From contig NZ_JAVDXI010000002.1 in NCBI RefSeq assembly GCF_031457805.1, forward strand, positions 542,915-606,914: DNA of 64,000 nt, in the 5' to 3' direction. A program made the translations under genes and the position numbers. The notes under the pieces are model-generated. The model had not been told where the DNA came from, did no database searches, and saw only the letters and a program-made list of their open reading frames with translations. This DNA is from Caulobacter sp031457805. Its GTDB lineage: Bacteria; Pseudomonadota; Alphaproteobacteria; Caulobacterales; Caulobacteraceae. Positions 1 to 9,135 of the stretch are shown one piece after another; the first letter of the stretch is position 1, and each line of letters opens with the position of its first letter.

Positions 1-257
1 CGCGCCTGGCCGAGGTGCGCTATGAACAGGGTCTGCTCGCGCTGCGCCGTGGCGACGCGGCGGCCGCCGTCCGCGCCTTCAAGGCCGCCGCCGAGCGCGC
101 GCCGCAATGGGGCCGGCTGCATCTGGTCTGGGGCGAGGTCGAGGCCGGTCGTGGGCGAAGCGATACGGCGCGTGCGCTCTGGACCAAGGCGGCCGGGATG
201 GACCTCTCGCCCGCAGACCGCGGCCAGGTGGAGGCTGGACTCGCGGCGGCGCACTAG
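1..257 (+). CDS. 3' end of a TPR protein (5' part outside window)
   Basis: The open frame enters from the left edge, is in phase from base 3, and stops with TAG at 255-257. The roughly 85 visible residues are alternating Ala/Leu-rich helices typical of tetratricopeptide repeats, ending in a short tail after a Trp-Thr-Lys-Ala-Ala helix. Bases 1-208 match bases 1986-2193 of the next gene with a single difference, so the two are tandem paralogues whose C-terminal repeats were recently copied or homogenised. After that point the tails diverge. TPR proteins are protein-protein scaffolds; nothing here shows the partner. Confidence 0.75.
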   Translation, partial: RLAEVRYEQGLLALRRGDAAAAVRAFKAAAERAPQWGRLHLVWGEVEAGRGRSDTARALWTKAAGMDLSPADRGQVEAGLAAAH

Positions 258-325
258 TCACGCGGCCCTTTTGCTTTCGCAGAACACTGTTTAGCTTCGC
301 GCCCGGGGCACTTCGGGGAAGCGCA

Positions 326-2239
326 ATGGCCAAGGGCGGCGCGGGCGAGACACAGCAAAGCGACGAGGTTCCAGGCACGACCGACGCGGTCGAGATCGCC
401 ATGGATGAGGAGCGCCACGACCCGGCCCCGGACAGTCCGGCGCGGACACTGCTGCTACGTCAGAGCCGGCTGCTGGAGCTGCAAATCCGCCGCGAGCGGA
501 TGTTGGTCTGGAGCCAGGGCCTGCTGATGCTGGTCGGGGTCGTGGCCGTGCTCGGCGCGGGCGTGGCGCTGTGGCGCGCCAGCCAGGACCGCAGCATCAT
601 CGTGCAGCCGTTCAGCGTGCCTGAGGCCTATGCCGCGCGCGGCCTCACCGGCGAGGCGGCGGCGCTGCGGTTGGTCTCCGAAATGAGCGCCATACGCGAG
701 GTCACCAACCGCACCTCGTTCCTCGCCAGTAACCGAATTCTCGACAACAGCGACGCCATCTCGGTCCAGATCGCCCAGACCGGCCTGTCCGTCGAGGAAC
801 TCAGTCGACTGCTCGGCCGCTGGCTGGGCAACCAGACCCTGGTCAATGGCCAGGTGGTCGATGGCGCCGACGGCAAGGTGACGCTGGTCCTGCGCTCGTC
901 CATGCATGGCGTTTCGACCGTCACGGGCCCGGCCGACCAGTTGGACAGCCTGTTCGTCAAGCTGGCCGAAACCGCCTTCTCCCGCGCCGAGCCCACCAAT
1001 TGGGTGCAATACCTCAAGAACACGGGGCGCTACGAGGAGGCGCTCGCCAGCGTCAAGGGCTTGGTCGAACGCCCCGAAACCAGCGACCTGGAGCAGGCCA
1101 ACAACTACAGCCTCTGGTCAAATGTCGACGCCAATCCGCAGCAGACGCGGCGGCTGGCGCTACGCTCATTGGCGCTGGATCCGAACGTTATGACGGCGGA
1201 ATTGAACCTGTTTCGCGCCGAAGCCGTCCTGGGCCACGATGAAGCCTCTCTGGCGAGCGCGCGCCGGCTGCTGGCTCTGAGGGACGACGCTCAGAATAAG
1301 CGATATCACTCGTCGATCGGACGCATGCGCAGCGAGGCCGAGAGCAAGGTCAATCTACTGACCGGCGACTATCGCCCCATCACCCTCAATGGCCAGGAAC
1401 GTAATGCGCCCACCCGACTGCTTTCGGACGGCCAGACTAGCGCGCGCGCCCATGACGCATCCCTCACACGGCAACTGATCCAAGACGGGATCGACCAGAA
1501 CAGGATCGCGCCACGCCAGATTGCGCATCTCCAAGCTGAGATCGCGCTGGCGCGGGACGATGGCCCCGCCGCCCTGGTGTCGGTCGGCGTCATGGAATCC
1601 GCCATCGAGCAGCGTAGTCGCACCCCCATTCGCCCAGATGGTCCGCTTCGTCACGACATACCAGAGTATCGCGCTCTGGATTCGGCCATCCGCGACAGCG
1701 AGGGCCTGCCCCTCAAGGCCCGCGCCCTGATCGCCGCCGGCCGGCCGGCTGAGGCCCGCGACGTCCTGGCGTCCACCCCGCTGGACGCCTACCAGGCCGT
1801 CATCGCCCGGGGCGAGGCCGCTTCGGCGCTGAAGGACTGGGCCGAGGCCGATCGCTGGTTCGCCCGCGCCAAGGCCCTGGCCCCTAGCCTGCCCTGGGCG
1901 CATCTGGCCGACGGCCGCTCGCGTCTGGCGCGGGGGGATCTGGCCGGCGCTGAGGCCGCGCTGAAAGTGGCGCAGGCGCGCGCGCCGCGCCTGGCCGAGG
2001 TGCGCTATGAACAGGGTCTGCTCGCGCTGCGCCGTGGCGACGCGGCGGCCGCCGTCCGCGCCTTCAAGGCCGCCGCCGAGCGCGCGCCGCAATGGGGCCG
2101 GCTGCATCTGGTCTGGGGCGAGGTCGAGGCCGGTCGTGGGCGAAGCGACACGGCGCGTGCGCTCTGGACCAAGGCGGCCGGGATGGACCTCTCCCCCACC
2201 GACCGTGCGCGGCTGGATCGCCTGCTGCTGAGGTCCTAG
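326..2239 (+). CDS. Membrane-anchored TPR protein, tandem paralogue of the upstream gene
   Basis: Encodes 637 residues. A charged, Asp/Glu-rich N-terminal segment of about 55 residues precedes one hydrophobic helix at about 59-82, so the bulk of the protein probably lies in the periplasm. The middle (about 90-200) is a non-repeat domain. The rest is helical, with clear TPR units towards the C-terminus (about 400-630). The ATG at 326 was chosen because the frame upstream of it only runs through the previous gene. It starts 68 bases after that gene's stop and is likely co-transcribed with it. No catalytic motif was seen, so this is probably a scaffold or regulatory protein. The specific function is not recognised. 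Confidence 0.75.
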   Translation: MAKGGAGETQQSDEVPGTTDAVEIAMDEERHDPAPDSPARTLLLRQSRLLELQIRRERMLVWSQGLLMLVGVVAVLGAGVALWRASQDRSIIVQPFSVPEAYAARGLTGEAAALRLVSEMSAIREVTNRTSFLASNRILDNSDAISVQIAQTGLSVEELSRLLGRWLGNQTLVNGQVVDGADGKVTLVLRSSMHGVSTVTGPADQLDSLFVKLAETAFSRAEPTNWVQYLKNTGRYEEALASVKGLVERPETSDLEQANNYSLWSNVDANPQQTRRLALRSLALDPNVMTAELNLFRAEAVLGHDEASLASARRLLALRDDAQNKRYHSSIGRMRSEAESKVNLLTGDYRPITLNGQERNAPTRLLSDGQTSARAHDASLTRQLIQDGIDQNRIAPRQIAHLQAEIALARDDGPAALVSVGVMESAIEQRSRTPIRPDGPLRHDIPEYRALDSAIRDSEGLPLKARALIAAGRPAEARDVLASTPLDAYQAVIARGEAASALKDWAEADRWFARAKALAPSLPWAHLADGRSRLARGDLAGAEAALKVAQARAPRLAEVRYEQGLLALRRGDAAAAVRAFKAAAERAPQWGRLHLVWGEVEAGRGRSDTARALWTKAAGMDLSPTDRARLDRLLLRS

Positions 2240-2334
2240 CCTCGACCAGGTCCTCCCTGATCCGCCCGCCGGCGCCGACGGCGCAAGCGGCCCGGGCAAG
2301 TCGCCCACCGCCAGCGCGCTGTGGAGGGTGTGCT

Positions 2335-4326
2335 CTACGGCTCACTCCCTAAGCGCACTCTCACCCCGAGGTTGGCGACGCGCCCGTCCGTCGGCCCCCA
2401 CGCGTCGAGTGTCCAGCGACCATCGCTGGCCCGCCGTTGGCGCAGCATCGGGCCGGTCTTGGACTGGCGAACATTGAGCAGGTTCTCGACATTGACGAAA
2501 ACACTGAGGTTTCCGAACCGGCGCTCGCCCATCAGGCCCAGCACAAGATAGGGCTTGGATCGCGTGCGGTAGGGATTGTCGTCCAGCGACTGACGCCCGG
2601 TGAAGTAGCTTTCGAAGCCGACACGGCCAACGCCCTCGCGTTCCCACACGGCGACCAAGCTCGCCGCGTGCTTGGGGGTGAGGGGAATCTCCCGCCGCCC
2701 TGGTCCGTTCGGGTCCGGCTCGCTGGACGCGGTGTAGACATACGAGCCTGTGACGGTGACCTCCCCGACTCGATAGCGCAAAAGCGCCTCGGCGCCGTGG
2801 GTGCGGGTCTGCCCCCGGGCGTTGATCAGCCGAACGCCGGTGGCGCTCGCCTCGGCGAGCTGGATCGCGTCATGGATGCGCGCGCCGAAGAGGTTCAGAT
2901 TGGCCTCAAACGGGCCGCGCGCGTAGCCGGCTTCCAGCGAGGCGGTCTCCGCCGTCTCGGCCTTGAGCTGGGACAGAGGTTGCAAGCGCGACAGGCCGGC
3001 GGCCTCGATTTCCTCCACGAACGGCGTGGGGGCGTAGAACCCGCGTCCGATCGATGACCGGAACGTCCAGGCCCCGGGGCGATATAGCACCGACAGACGG
3101 GGGCTGAGATGGCTGCCATAGTCGCTGTGCGCATCCAGACGCGCGCTGCCCGCGACCGTCATGTCGTCAGACAGCTCATGCTCGACCTGGGCGAAGACCG
3201 CCGGAACGTCGTAGCTGTAGTTGAAGGCGGGAAACGTCTTCGAGCGATAGACGTCGCTCTGCACCGCCACGCCGCCCAGCCAGGTGGTCGCCCCCTGGCC
3301 GCCCGCCAGTGAGAGCTCCGAGAACATGGTGTCGTGCCGGTCCTTCTCGCGGTCGGCGCCGAACTGATGGGTGTGATCCTGCGTCACGGCCGAGGCGCGC
3401 AGATGGAACCGCCCAAGTCCCTCGACCGGGCGCTCCGCCACCAACCCGACATCGAAGCGGCGACTGTCCTGAGCTTCACGATAAGCCGTTCCATCCGCCA
3501 CGGTGCGCCCTGCAAGCGTGCCGCCTCGGCGCTGTTCGCCCATCGCCCCCAGCGTCACGAACGCCCGGGAGCCATCATCGCCCGCCCAGAACAGGCGCGG
3601 GCGCAGCGTCCAGCGGTCGAAGCCCGCAAGATCGGCATAGCCGTCCTTGTCGAGGTCTTGGGTGTCCTGCCTGTGCAGACCCATGACGATAGACTGGCTC
3701 CAACGCTTCGCCAGCGCCGATGACGCATAGCCCGTCAGGTCCTGACCGCCCCGCGTGGTGGCGTTCAGCAGCATCTCCCCGACAGGTTCGGGGCTCGCGC
3801 GCCGGGCGATGAGGTTGATGACGCCGCCCAGGGCCGAGGGACCATAAAGCGCCGAGGCCGCGCCCTTGATGATCTCGACCTGGCCAAGATCGGTCGGGGG
3901 GATCTGCAGCAATCCCAGCGACGAGGCCTGGCCGCCATAGAGCGGCAGGCCGTCGGTCAAGACCTGAGTGTAACGCCCCCGCATGCCTTGCACGCGGATG
4001 TTCGAGCCGCCCAGGCCCGGCGATGTGACCTGGACGCGCAGCCCGCTCGTCTCGCTCAACATCATGGCGATGTTGCCGGGACGCATGGCGATCTTTTCCT
4101 CGATCTCCTCGCGGCTGAGCACGTCGACGCGGATCGGCTCATCCTGCACACGTCGGCCAGAGCGCGTGGACTCGATGACCACCGCCTCGACCTCGGCCTC
4201 GTCATCATGCGCCGGCTCGCGCTCCTGGGCTGCGGCGGGCAAGGCCGCGCAGCAGATGGCGGTCAACAACAGGCTCATGAGCGTATCGCGCGCGAGGGAC
4301 AGGCGCAGAGGAACGGAAGGCGTCAA
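2335..4326 (-). CDS. TonB-dependent outer-membrane receptor, probably metal-linked
   Basis: A 663-residue TonB-dependent receptor with an Ala-rich signal peptide ending near AAAQ (about 34). It has a TonB-box-like stretch (EAVVIES, about 47), a plug domain with the LSREEIEE, VQGMRGRYTQVLTDG and ALYGPSALGGVINLI motifs (about 75-180), then a 22-strand-type barrel to the C-terminus. The length fits BtuB/FepA-like receptors. The track start is TTG; an internal ATG at 4278 would leave a shorter signal peptide. It is transcribed divergently from a ZntR-like MerR regulator, and a MerR-type operator lies in the 100-base gap oriented towards this gene. The substrate is therefore inferred to be a metal or metal complex, but this is not proven. 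The plug sequence looks intact. Confidence 0.85.
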   Translation of the reverse strand: MTPSVPLRLSLARDTLMSLLLTAICCAALPAAAQEREPAHDDEAEVEAVVIESTRSGRRVQDEPIRVDVLSREEIEEKIAMRPGNIAMMLSETSGLRVQVTSPGLGGSNIRVQGMRGRYTQVLTDGLPLYGGQASSLGLLQIPPTDLGQVEIIKGAASALYGPSALGGVINLIARRASPEPVGEMLLNATTRGGQDLTGYASSALAKRWSQSIVMGLHRQDTQDLDKDGYADLAGFDRWTLRPRLFWAGDDGSRAFVTLGAMGEQRRGGTLAGRTVADGTAYREAQDSRRFDVGLVAERPVEGLGRFHLRASAVTQDHTHQFGADREKDRHDTMFSELSLAGGQGATTWLGGVAVQSDVYRSKTFPAFNYSYDVPAVFAQVEHELSDDMTVAGSARLDAHSDYGSHLSPRLSVLYRPGAWTFRSSIGRGFYAPTPFVEEIEAAGLSRLQPLSQLKAETAETASLEAGYARGPFEANLNLFGARIHDAIQLAEASATGVRLINARGQTRTHGAEALLRYRVGEVTVTGSYVYTASSEPDPNGPGRREIPLTPKHAASLVAVWEREGVGRVGFESYFTGRQSLDDNPYRTRSKPYLVLGLMGERRFGNLSVFVNVENLLNVRQSKTGPMLRQRRASDGRWTLDAWGPTDGRVANLGVRVRLGSEP

Positions 4327-4401
4327 GGCGGGCTCTCGGTCGACAGACTTTGGCGTGCGCCACAGAAGCGCACCCTGGAGGGGGCAGGCGTCGACCGATG
4401 C

Positions 4402-4425
4402 ACCCTGAAGTCGCTATAGGGTCAA
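4402..4425 (-). promoter_or_regulatory. MerR-type operator/promoter between TonB receptor and merR gene
   Basis: An imperfect dyad, ACCCT-GAAG/CTAT-AGGGT, spans 4402-4422 and overlaps a minus-strand TTGACC at 4425-4420. This is the usual arrangement for metal-responsive MerR regulators, where the dyad fills an overlong -35/-10 spacer. The orientation points to transcription towards the TonB receptor. The site ends about 3-6 bases before the merR ATG, so binding would also affect merR itself. The -10 element is weak by eye. Confidence 0.6.
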
Positions 4426-4427
4426 GA

Positions 4428-4823
4428 ATGAAAATCGGCGACCTAGCCAAACTGACCGAGACCCGCGTCGAGACCATCCGCTACTACGAGGCGGAAGGCC
4501 TGCTGCCCGCGCCGGCGCGATCACGTGGCAACTACCGCCTCTATGAGACAGCCCATCTGCACCGGCTTTCCTTCATCCGCCGGTCGCGGGATCTGGGCTT
4601 CACGCTGGATCAGGTCCGCGCGCTGCTGCGGCTCGCCGACGATCGCTCGGGATCCTGCGCCGAGGTTGATCGCATCGCCGCCGCCAATGTCGCGGAGATC
4701 GACCGCAAGCTCGCCGACCTGAAAGCACTGCGGGCCGAGCTGGTCCGTCACCTCGACGACTGTTGCGCCACGACGATCGATCATTGCCGGATTATCGAGG
4801 CGCTGAGCCCACAGCCAAAATGA
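4428..4823 (+). CDS. MerR-family metal-sensing regulator, ZntR-like
   Basis: A 131-residue MerR protein. The N-terminal winged helix-turn-helix reads MKIGDLAKLT..TIRYYEAEGLL (1-25), followed by the usual LSFIRRSRDLGFTLDQVR segment and a long dimerisation helix (about 80-115). Metal-ligand candidates are a Cys in the SCAEVD motif at the start of the dimer helix and a C-terminal CC-x6-C-type loop before IIEAL. That loop resembles ZntR more than mercury MerR or CadR. Such proteins distort the promoter DNA to activate transcription when metal is bound. It is divergent from a TonB receptor rather than from an efflux pump, which is unusual. The start at 4428 leaves almost no leader after the operator. 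Confidence 0.85.
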   Translation: MKIGDLAKLTETRVETIRYYEAEGLLPAPARSRGNYRLYETAHLHRLSFIRRSRDLGFTLDQVRALLRLADDRSGSCAEVDRIAAANVAEIDRKLADLKALRAELVRHLDDCCATTIDHCRIIEALSPQPK

Positions 4824-4857
4824 AAACGCCGCCCAGGATCGCTCCCGGGCGGCGTCT
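4824..4857 (-). terminator. Intrinsic terminator between merR and the next TonB receptor
   Basis: A nine-base-pair GC stem (ACGCCGCCC at 4826-4834 pairing with 4847-4855) lies between two convergent genes. On the minus strand the stem is followed by TTTTC and further Ts, so it should terminate the downstream TonB-receptor transcript. On the plus strand there is no good T run. Confidence 0.7.
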
Positions 4858-4881
4858 TGGTCTCAAGGCTCAACCTAGTCC

Positions 4882-7614
4882 TTAGAACTGGATATTGGCC
4901 CCCACGAACACCGTCCGGCCGCTGGTGGTGAAGTTCCACAGGCGGCGGGCGCCGGGTTCGCCGAAGCCCGGGCTGTTGAAGCTGTTGACCTGCTCCTCGC
5001 GCTCATCGGTCAGGTTGATGGCGTCCAGCGACAGGCGGATGCGCGGGGTCAGCTGATAGAAGGCCGCCGCGTCGACATAGGTGGTGGCGTTGAACGCGCC
5101 GCTGTCGATCAGATAGTCCGAGCGATAGTTGGCCGAGATGCGGCCGCCGTACTTGGCGGTCTCGTAGTACAGCGTGGCGTTGGCGTTGACGTCCGAGAGG
5201 CCGTAGATGTCGGTCTCCTGGTTCTTGCCGTTGACCAGATTGATCGTCTTGCTGTCGATCAGGGTCAGATTGGCCACCGCGCCCATGTTCTTCAGCGCGC
5301 CCGGCAGGAAGAAGAAGTCGCTCTGGGCCGACAGCTCGACGCCCGTCAGCTTGGCGTTCCGCAGGTTCACCTGGCGGGTGTAGGAGGCGACGTTGGTCGT
5401 GGCCGTGACGCCCGGATAGAGGCCTTCGGCCAGGCCGGTGCTGGCGTAGGTGACATTGGTCGTCGTCTGGCTGGCGATCAGGCCGTCAATGTTCTTGTGG
5501 AACAGGCCCGCCGTCAGCATGCCGACGCCGCCGAAGTACCATTCGGCCGCCAGGTCGAACTCGTCCGAGGTGTAGGGCTCGAGGTTCGGGTTGCCGGTCG
5601 AGACGGTGACGGTCGTGCCGTCGACGCTGACCGAGCCGTTCATCGCATAGGCGCCTAGGGCCGGGCGGTTGATGTTCTGGGCCGCGGCGAGACGGATCTG
5701 GAAGCGGTCGGAGACCTCCATCACCGCGTTCAGCGACGGCAGCACGCCCGAATAGGTCTTCTTGGCGACGGTCGGGGTGTTGACGCCCTTGACCGCCACG
5801 ACGCCCGACGACGTCAGCTCGGTCTCATAGCCGCGCAGACCGGTGTTGCCGCGCACCGGGCGGCCCAGGAACTCGCCCTTCCAGTCCAGCTGCAGATAGC
5901 CGGCCGTGGTGTCTTCCTCGACCGCATAGATCGAGCGCGGCGCGCCCAGGGTGCGGGTGACGCCGTACTTGGCCAGGGCCTTGTCCCAGTCGACGATGAT
6001 CCAGGACTGGTCGTCGTGCTGGGTGAAGACCTTGGTCACGCCGTCGAGACGGTCGTCCAGCGTGCCCTTTTCCCAGGCCGTGCGGTTCACGTCGTCGTTG
6101 GTCTGCGAATAGCCCTCGTTCTTGAAGCCGCGATACGACAGGCCGCCCTTCAGGGTCAGGGCGTCGTTGAAGTCAAAGGCCCCGTTGAACTCGGCGTTCT
6201 TGAGCTTCGTGGTCTGGTAGGTGGCCGAGAAGTCGATCTCGTGGGCGCGGTAGTTGTTCGCGTCGGTGGTGTTCCACTTGTAGGTGTTCTTGCCGCTGTC
6301 GCCGCGATAGTCGGTGATCAGGCCGCCGAACGCCTCGGTGTAGAACTTGTCCGACATCGGGATATCGTAGTCCGAGGTCTCCTGGCCGATGTGGCCGTCG
6401 AAGCGCAGCTTGTCCGACACCGCCCATTCACCGGTCAGCACCAGCTGGTTGAAGGTGTTCTTGGCTTCCTGGCGACGGGTCTCGGTGGCGAAGACGGTGT
6501 TGTCGACATCGGCGTAGATGATCGTGTTGTGCTTGTCGTACTGGATCGAATTCAGCACCGGCGGGGCGCTGACCAGCGTGCCCGAGTGCGGCGTCGAACC
6601 GCCCAGCACCGTCGAGCCGACCGAGGCGCGGGTGGCCAAGTGGATCTCGGTGCGGTCGTTGGTGAACTTGCCGTGCAGGGCGTCGAGCGTCAGGGTGACG
6701 GTCTCGACCGGGCGCCACTGGGCGGCGGCGGTGATCCCCAGGCGCTCCTGGTCCGAACCCCACACCGACAGGCGGTTGCCGCGCTGGAACACCAGCTCGC
6801 CGTTCATGGCCTTGGCCGCGTCGACGGGGTTCAGCTTCACGACGTTGGCGGCCTGAGCCTTCTGAACCCCGGCGCCGTAGGTGTTGTAGCCCTGCTCTTC
6901 GGTCTTGCGCTTGGAATAGGCGACCGAGGCCAGCAGCCCGAACTTTTCGTCCCAGTTCTTGGCGATCATCGCCGCGCCGCGCGGCTGGGTGTCCTTGGTG
7001 GCGCTGTTGGTGCCGGCCTGCAGCGACAGGGCGCCCTTGGTCCCGGCGTAGTCGAACGGCTTGGCGGTGTAGAGGCCCACCGTGCCGGCCATGCCGCCTT
7101 CGTCCTGCTCGGCCGAGAACGACTTGCGCACGTCGACCTTCGAGAACAGGTCCGAGGCGAAGATGTTGAAGTCGAAGGCGCGGTCGCGCGAGGTCTGGCC
7201 GCGGCTGTCCATCGGCGAGTCGACATTGCCCAGCACTTCCATGCCGTTCAGTTGGACGCGGGTGAAGTCGGGGCCAAGGCCGCGTAGCGAGACGCGGCGA
7301 CCTTCGCCGCCTTCGCGGTTGATGGCCACGCCCGGCAGGCGCTGCAGCGACTCGGCCAGGTTCAGGTCGGGGAACTTGGCCATGTCTTCGGCGACGATGA
7401 CGTCCGAGACGATCGCGCTGGTCCGCTTGGCCTCGCGGGCCAGGCCCAGCGACTTGCGGAAACCGGTGACAACAACAGCGTCGACTTCGGACGCGGCGGC
7501 GTCGGCGGCCGGGCTCTGGGCTTGGTCAGCGGCGTGCGCTTGGGCGACCGGGGCCAGAGCGGCCATGACCAGTTGAGCCGCGCCCACGAGGAGCGCGATC
7601 TTGCTGCGAGACAT
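4882..7614 (-). CDS. Large TonB-dependent receptor (carbohydrate/complex-substrate type)
   Basis: A 910-residue receptor with a clean signal peptide ending around AHA (about 28) and a TonB box DAVVVTGFRKS (about 46-55). The plug contains AEDMAKFPDLNLAESLQRLPGVAINRE and RGLGPDFTRVQLNGMEVL, the wording characteristic of the large TonB receptors abundant in Caulobacter and Xanthomonas. The C-terminus ends in a Phe (GANIQF), the usual barrel-assembly signal. No glycan-degrading enzyme or transporter is adjacent, so the substrate is unknown. The ATG at 7614 follows a leader containing a short direct repeat (TGTACTGA at 7627 and 7637). Confidence 0.9.
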   Translation of the reverse strand: MSRSKIALLVGAAQLVMAALAPVAQAHAADQAQSPAADAAASEVDAVVVTGFRKSLGLAREAKRTSAIVSDVIVAEDMAKFPDLNLAESLQRLPGVAINREGGEGRRVSLRGLGPDFTRVQLNGMEVLGNVDSPMDSRGQTSRDRAFDFNIFASDLFSKVDVRKSFSAEQDEGGMAGTVGLYTAKPFDYAGTKGALSLQAGTNSATKDTQPRGAAMIAKNWDEKFGLLASVAYSKRKTEEQGYNTYGAGVQKAQAANVVKLNPVDAAKAMNGELVFQRGNRLSVWGSDQERLGITAAAQWRPVETVTLTLDALHGKFTNDRTEIHLATRASVGSTVLGGSTPHSGTLVSAPPVLNSIQYDKHNTIIYADVDNTVFATETRRQEAKNTFNQLVLTGEWAVSDKLRFDGHIGQETSDYDIPMSDKFYTEAFGGLITDYRGDSGKNTYKWNTTDANNYRAHEIDFSATYQTTKLKNAEFNGAFDFNDALTLKGGLSYRGFKNEGYSQTNDDVNRTAWEKGTLDDRLDGVTKVFTQHDDQSWIIVDWDKALAKYGVTRTLGAPRSIYAVEEDTTAGYLQLDWKGEFLGRPVRGNTGLRGYETELTSSGVVAVKGVNTPTVAKKTYSGVLPSLNAVMEVSDRFQIRLAAAQNINRPALGAYAMNGSVSVDGTTVTVSTGNPNLEPYTSDEFDLAAEWYFGGVGMLTAGLFHKNIDGLIASQTTTNVTYASTGLAEGLYPGVTATTNVASYTRQVNLRNAKLTGVELSAQSDFFFLPGALKNMGAVANLTLIDSKTINLVNGKNQETDIYGLSDVNANATLYYETAKYGGRISANYRSDYLIDSGAFNATTYVDAAAFYQLTPRIRLSLDAINLTDEREEQVNSFNSPGFGEPGARRLWNFTTSGRTVFVGANIQF

Positions 7615-7818
7615 TGGAGTACCCCCTGTACTGACATGTACTGATGTCGGCGGAAGATCCGGGGAGGAGCGCCGACGGTTGGCGCGGCAATAGGGAGCAT
7701 CGATGACTGCGGCGTCTCAACTCGATCAAGGATTGATGACACCGCTAGCCATCACGCCCGCGACGTGAAACCGTCATGCGCCGACGATACGGGCTAGGCT
7801 CGATATGGGAGTTCCACG

Positions 7819-8943
7819 ATGCTGACCCTGCTCGCCGCCCTCGCCGTCGCCGCCGCGCCCTGCCCCGCCTCGGACGAGAGCCCGGCCTGCGTGCGCCAGC
7901 GGATCGACGCCCTGCCGATGGCCGACCTGCTGACCGTGGGCACGCACAACTCCTACAAGCTGGCCGTCCCGCCTGAGGAGATGGCGGCGATGGTCGCCGC
8001 GCGGGGTCCGGCGGCGCTGGGGATCGACTACGGCCACCGTCCGCTGACCCAGCAGCTGGTCGCCGGCGCGCGCCAACTGGAGATCGACGTCGTGGCCGAC
8101 CCGCAGGGCGGTCTCTTCGCCAAGCCGTTGACGGCGCTGAGCAAGGGCGCGGCCCTGACGCCCGAGTTCGCCGCCGTCATGGCCAAGCCGGGCTTCAAGA
8201 CCCTGCACATGCCCGATGTCGACTTCCGGTCCTCGTGCCTGACCTTCGTGGCCTGTCTGCGCCAAGTGCGCGCCTGGTCCGACGCCCACCGCGATCACGC
8301 GCCGATCCTGATCATGCTGAACGCCAAGGAAGGCGCGGCGACGATGCCGGGCGGCGTGACACCCCTCCCCTTCACCGAAGCCTTGTTCGACGCCCTGGAC
8401 GCCGAGATCCGCTCGGTGTTCGGCGAGGACCGCCTGATCACACCCGACCAGGTGCAAGGCAAGGCCAAGACCCTGCGTGACGGCGTGCTGACCGGTGGCT
8501 GGCCCAAGCTCGGCGCGGCGCGCGGCAAGGTGTTCTTCGCCCTCGATGAGAGCCCTACCAAGGTGGCGATCTATCGCGGCCAGCGCGCCTCGCTGGAGGG
8601 CCGAGCGATGTTCGTCAACACCGACGAGGCCTCGCCCGCCGCCGCCTATCTGACCCTGAACGACCCGATCGCCCAGAAGGACCGCATCGCCGCAGCGGTG
8701 AAGGCCGGCTTCATCGTCCGCACCCGCGCCGACGCCGACACGCGCGCGGCCCGGGTCAATGACACCCGACAGCGCGACGCCGCCCTTAGCAGCGGCGCCC
8801 AGTACGTCTCCACCGACTACATGTGGGCCGATCCGCGCTTCGCCGGCGGCTACACGGTGCGCTTGCCGGGGAACAAGGTCGCGGTCTGCAATCCCGTGCG
8901 CCAGCCGACCGGTTGCGGCGGGCGGGACCTGGAGGGGCGCTAG
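7819..8943 (+). CDS. Secreted Ca2+-dependent phosphoinositide phospholipase C-like protein
   Basis: A 374-residue protein with a short signal peptide (first ~17 residues, hydrophobic, ending AAA). It then shows the VGTHNSYK motif (about 42) holding the putative catalytic His and a metal-ligand Asn, followed by LEIDVVAD (about 92), where Glu/Asp would bind Ca2+. The overall fold resembles the TIM-barrel PI-PLC family that uses Ca2+. It probably hydrolyses a phosphodiester lipid head group in the periplasm or outside the cell; the real substrate is unknown. A GGGAG ribosome-binding site lies 8 bases before the ATG. It is a single gene, convergent with the receptor operon downstream. Confidence 0.75.
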   Translation: MLTLLAALAVAAAPCPASDESPACVRQRIDALPMADLLTVGTHNSYKLAVPPEEMAAMVAARGPAALGIDYGHRPLTQQLVAGARQLEIDVVADPQGGLFAKPLTALSKGAALTPEFAAVMAKPGFKTLHMPDVDFRSSCLTFVACLRQVRAWSDAHRDHAPILIMLNAKEGAATMPGGVTPLPFTEALFDALDAEIRSVFGEDRLITPDQVQGKAKTLRDGVLTGGWPKLGAARGKVFFALDESPTKVAIYRGQRASLEGRAMFVNTDEASPAAAYLTLNDPIAQKDRIAAAVKAGFIVRTRADADTRAARVNDTRQRDAALSSGAQYVSTDYMWADPRFAGGYTVRLPGNKVAVCNPVRQPTGCGGRDLEGR

Positions 8944-8949
8944 CCCCCC

Positions 8950-9135
8950 CTAACGCCGCCGCGCGACCAGCGCCCAGGCGGTTGCGATCACCGACACGCC
9001 CAGCGTCAGCGCGCCCACAAGGTCCCAGAGGCCATCGCCGAGCAGCGCGGCGATCAGGCCAAACAGGCTGAAGGCCGCGATCAGGGCCGGGGCGCCGAAC
9101 ACCTGCCACAGGGTCAGATGATGGCCGGCCTTCAT
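8950..9135 (-). CDS. Small two-helix membrane protein, last gene of siderophore-receptor operon
   Basis: A 61-residue protein with two hydrophobic helices (about 10-32 and 37-57) and a basic ARRR C-terminus. Its ATG overlaps the stop of the PepSY gene (ATGA), so it is translationally coupled to it. Small membrane proteins of this kind often follow PepSY-TM proteins in iron-uptake operons. I do not recognise a named family with certainty. Confidence 0.6.
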   Translation of the reverse strand: MKAGHHLTLWQVFGAPALIAAFSLFGLIAALLGDGLWDLVGALTLGVSVIATAWALVARRR

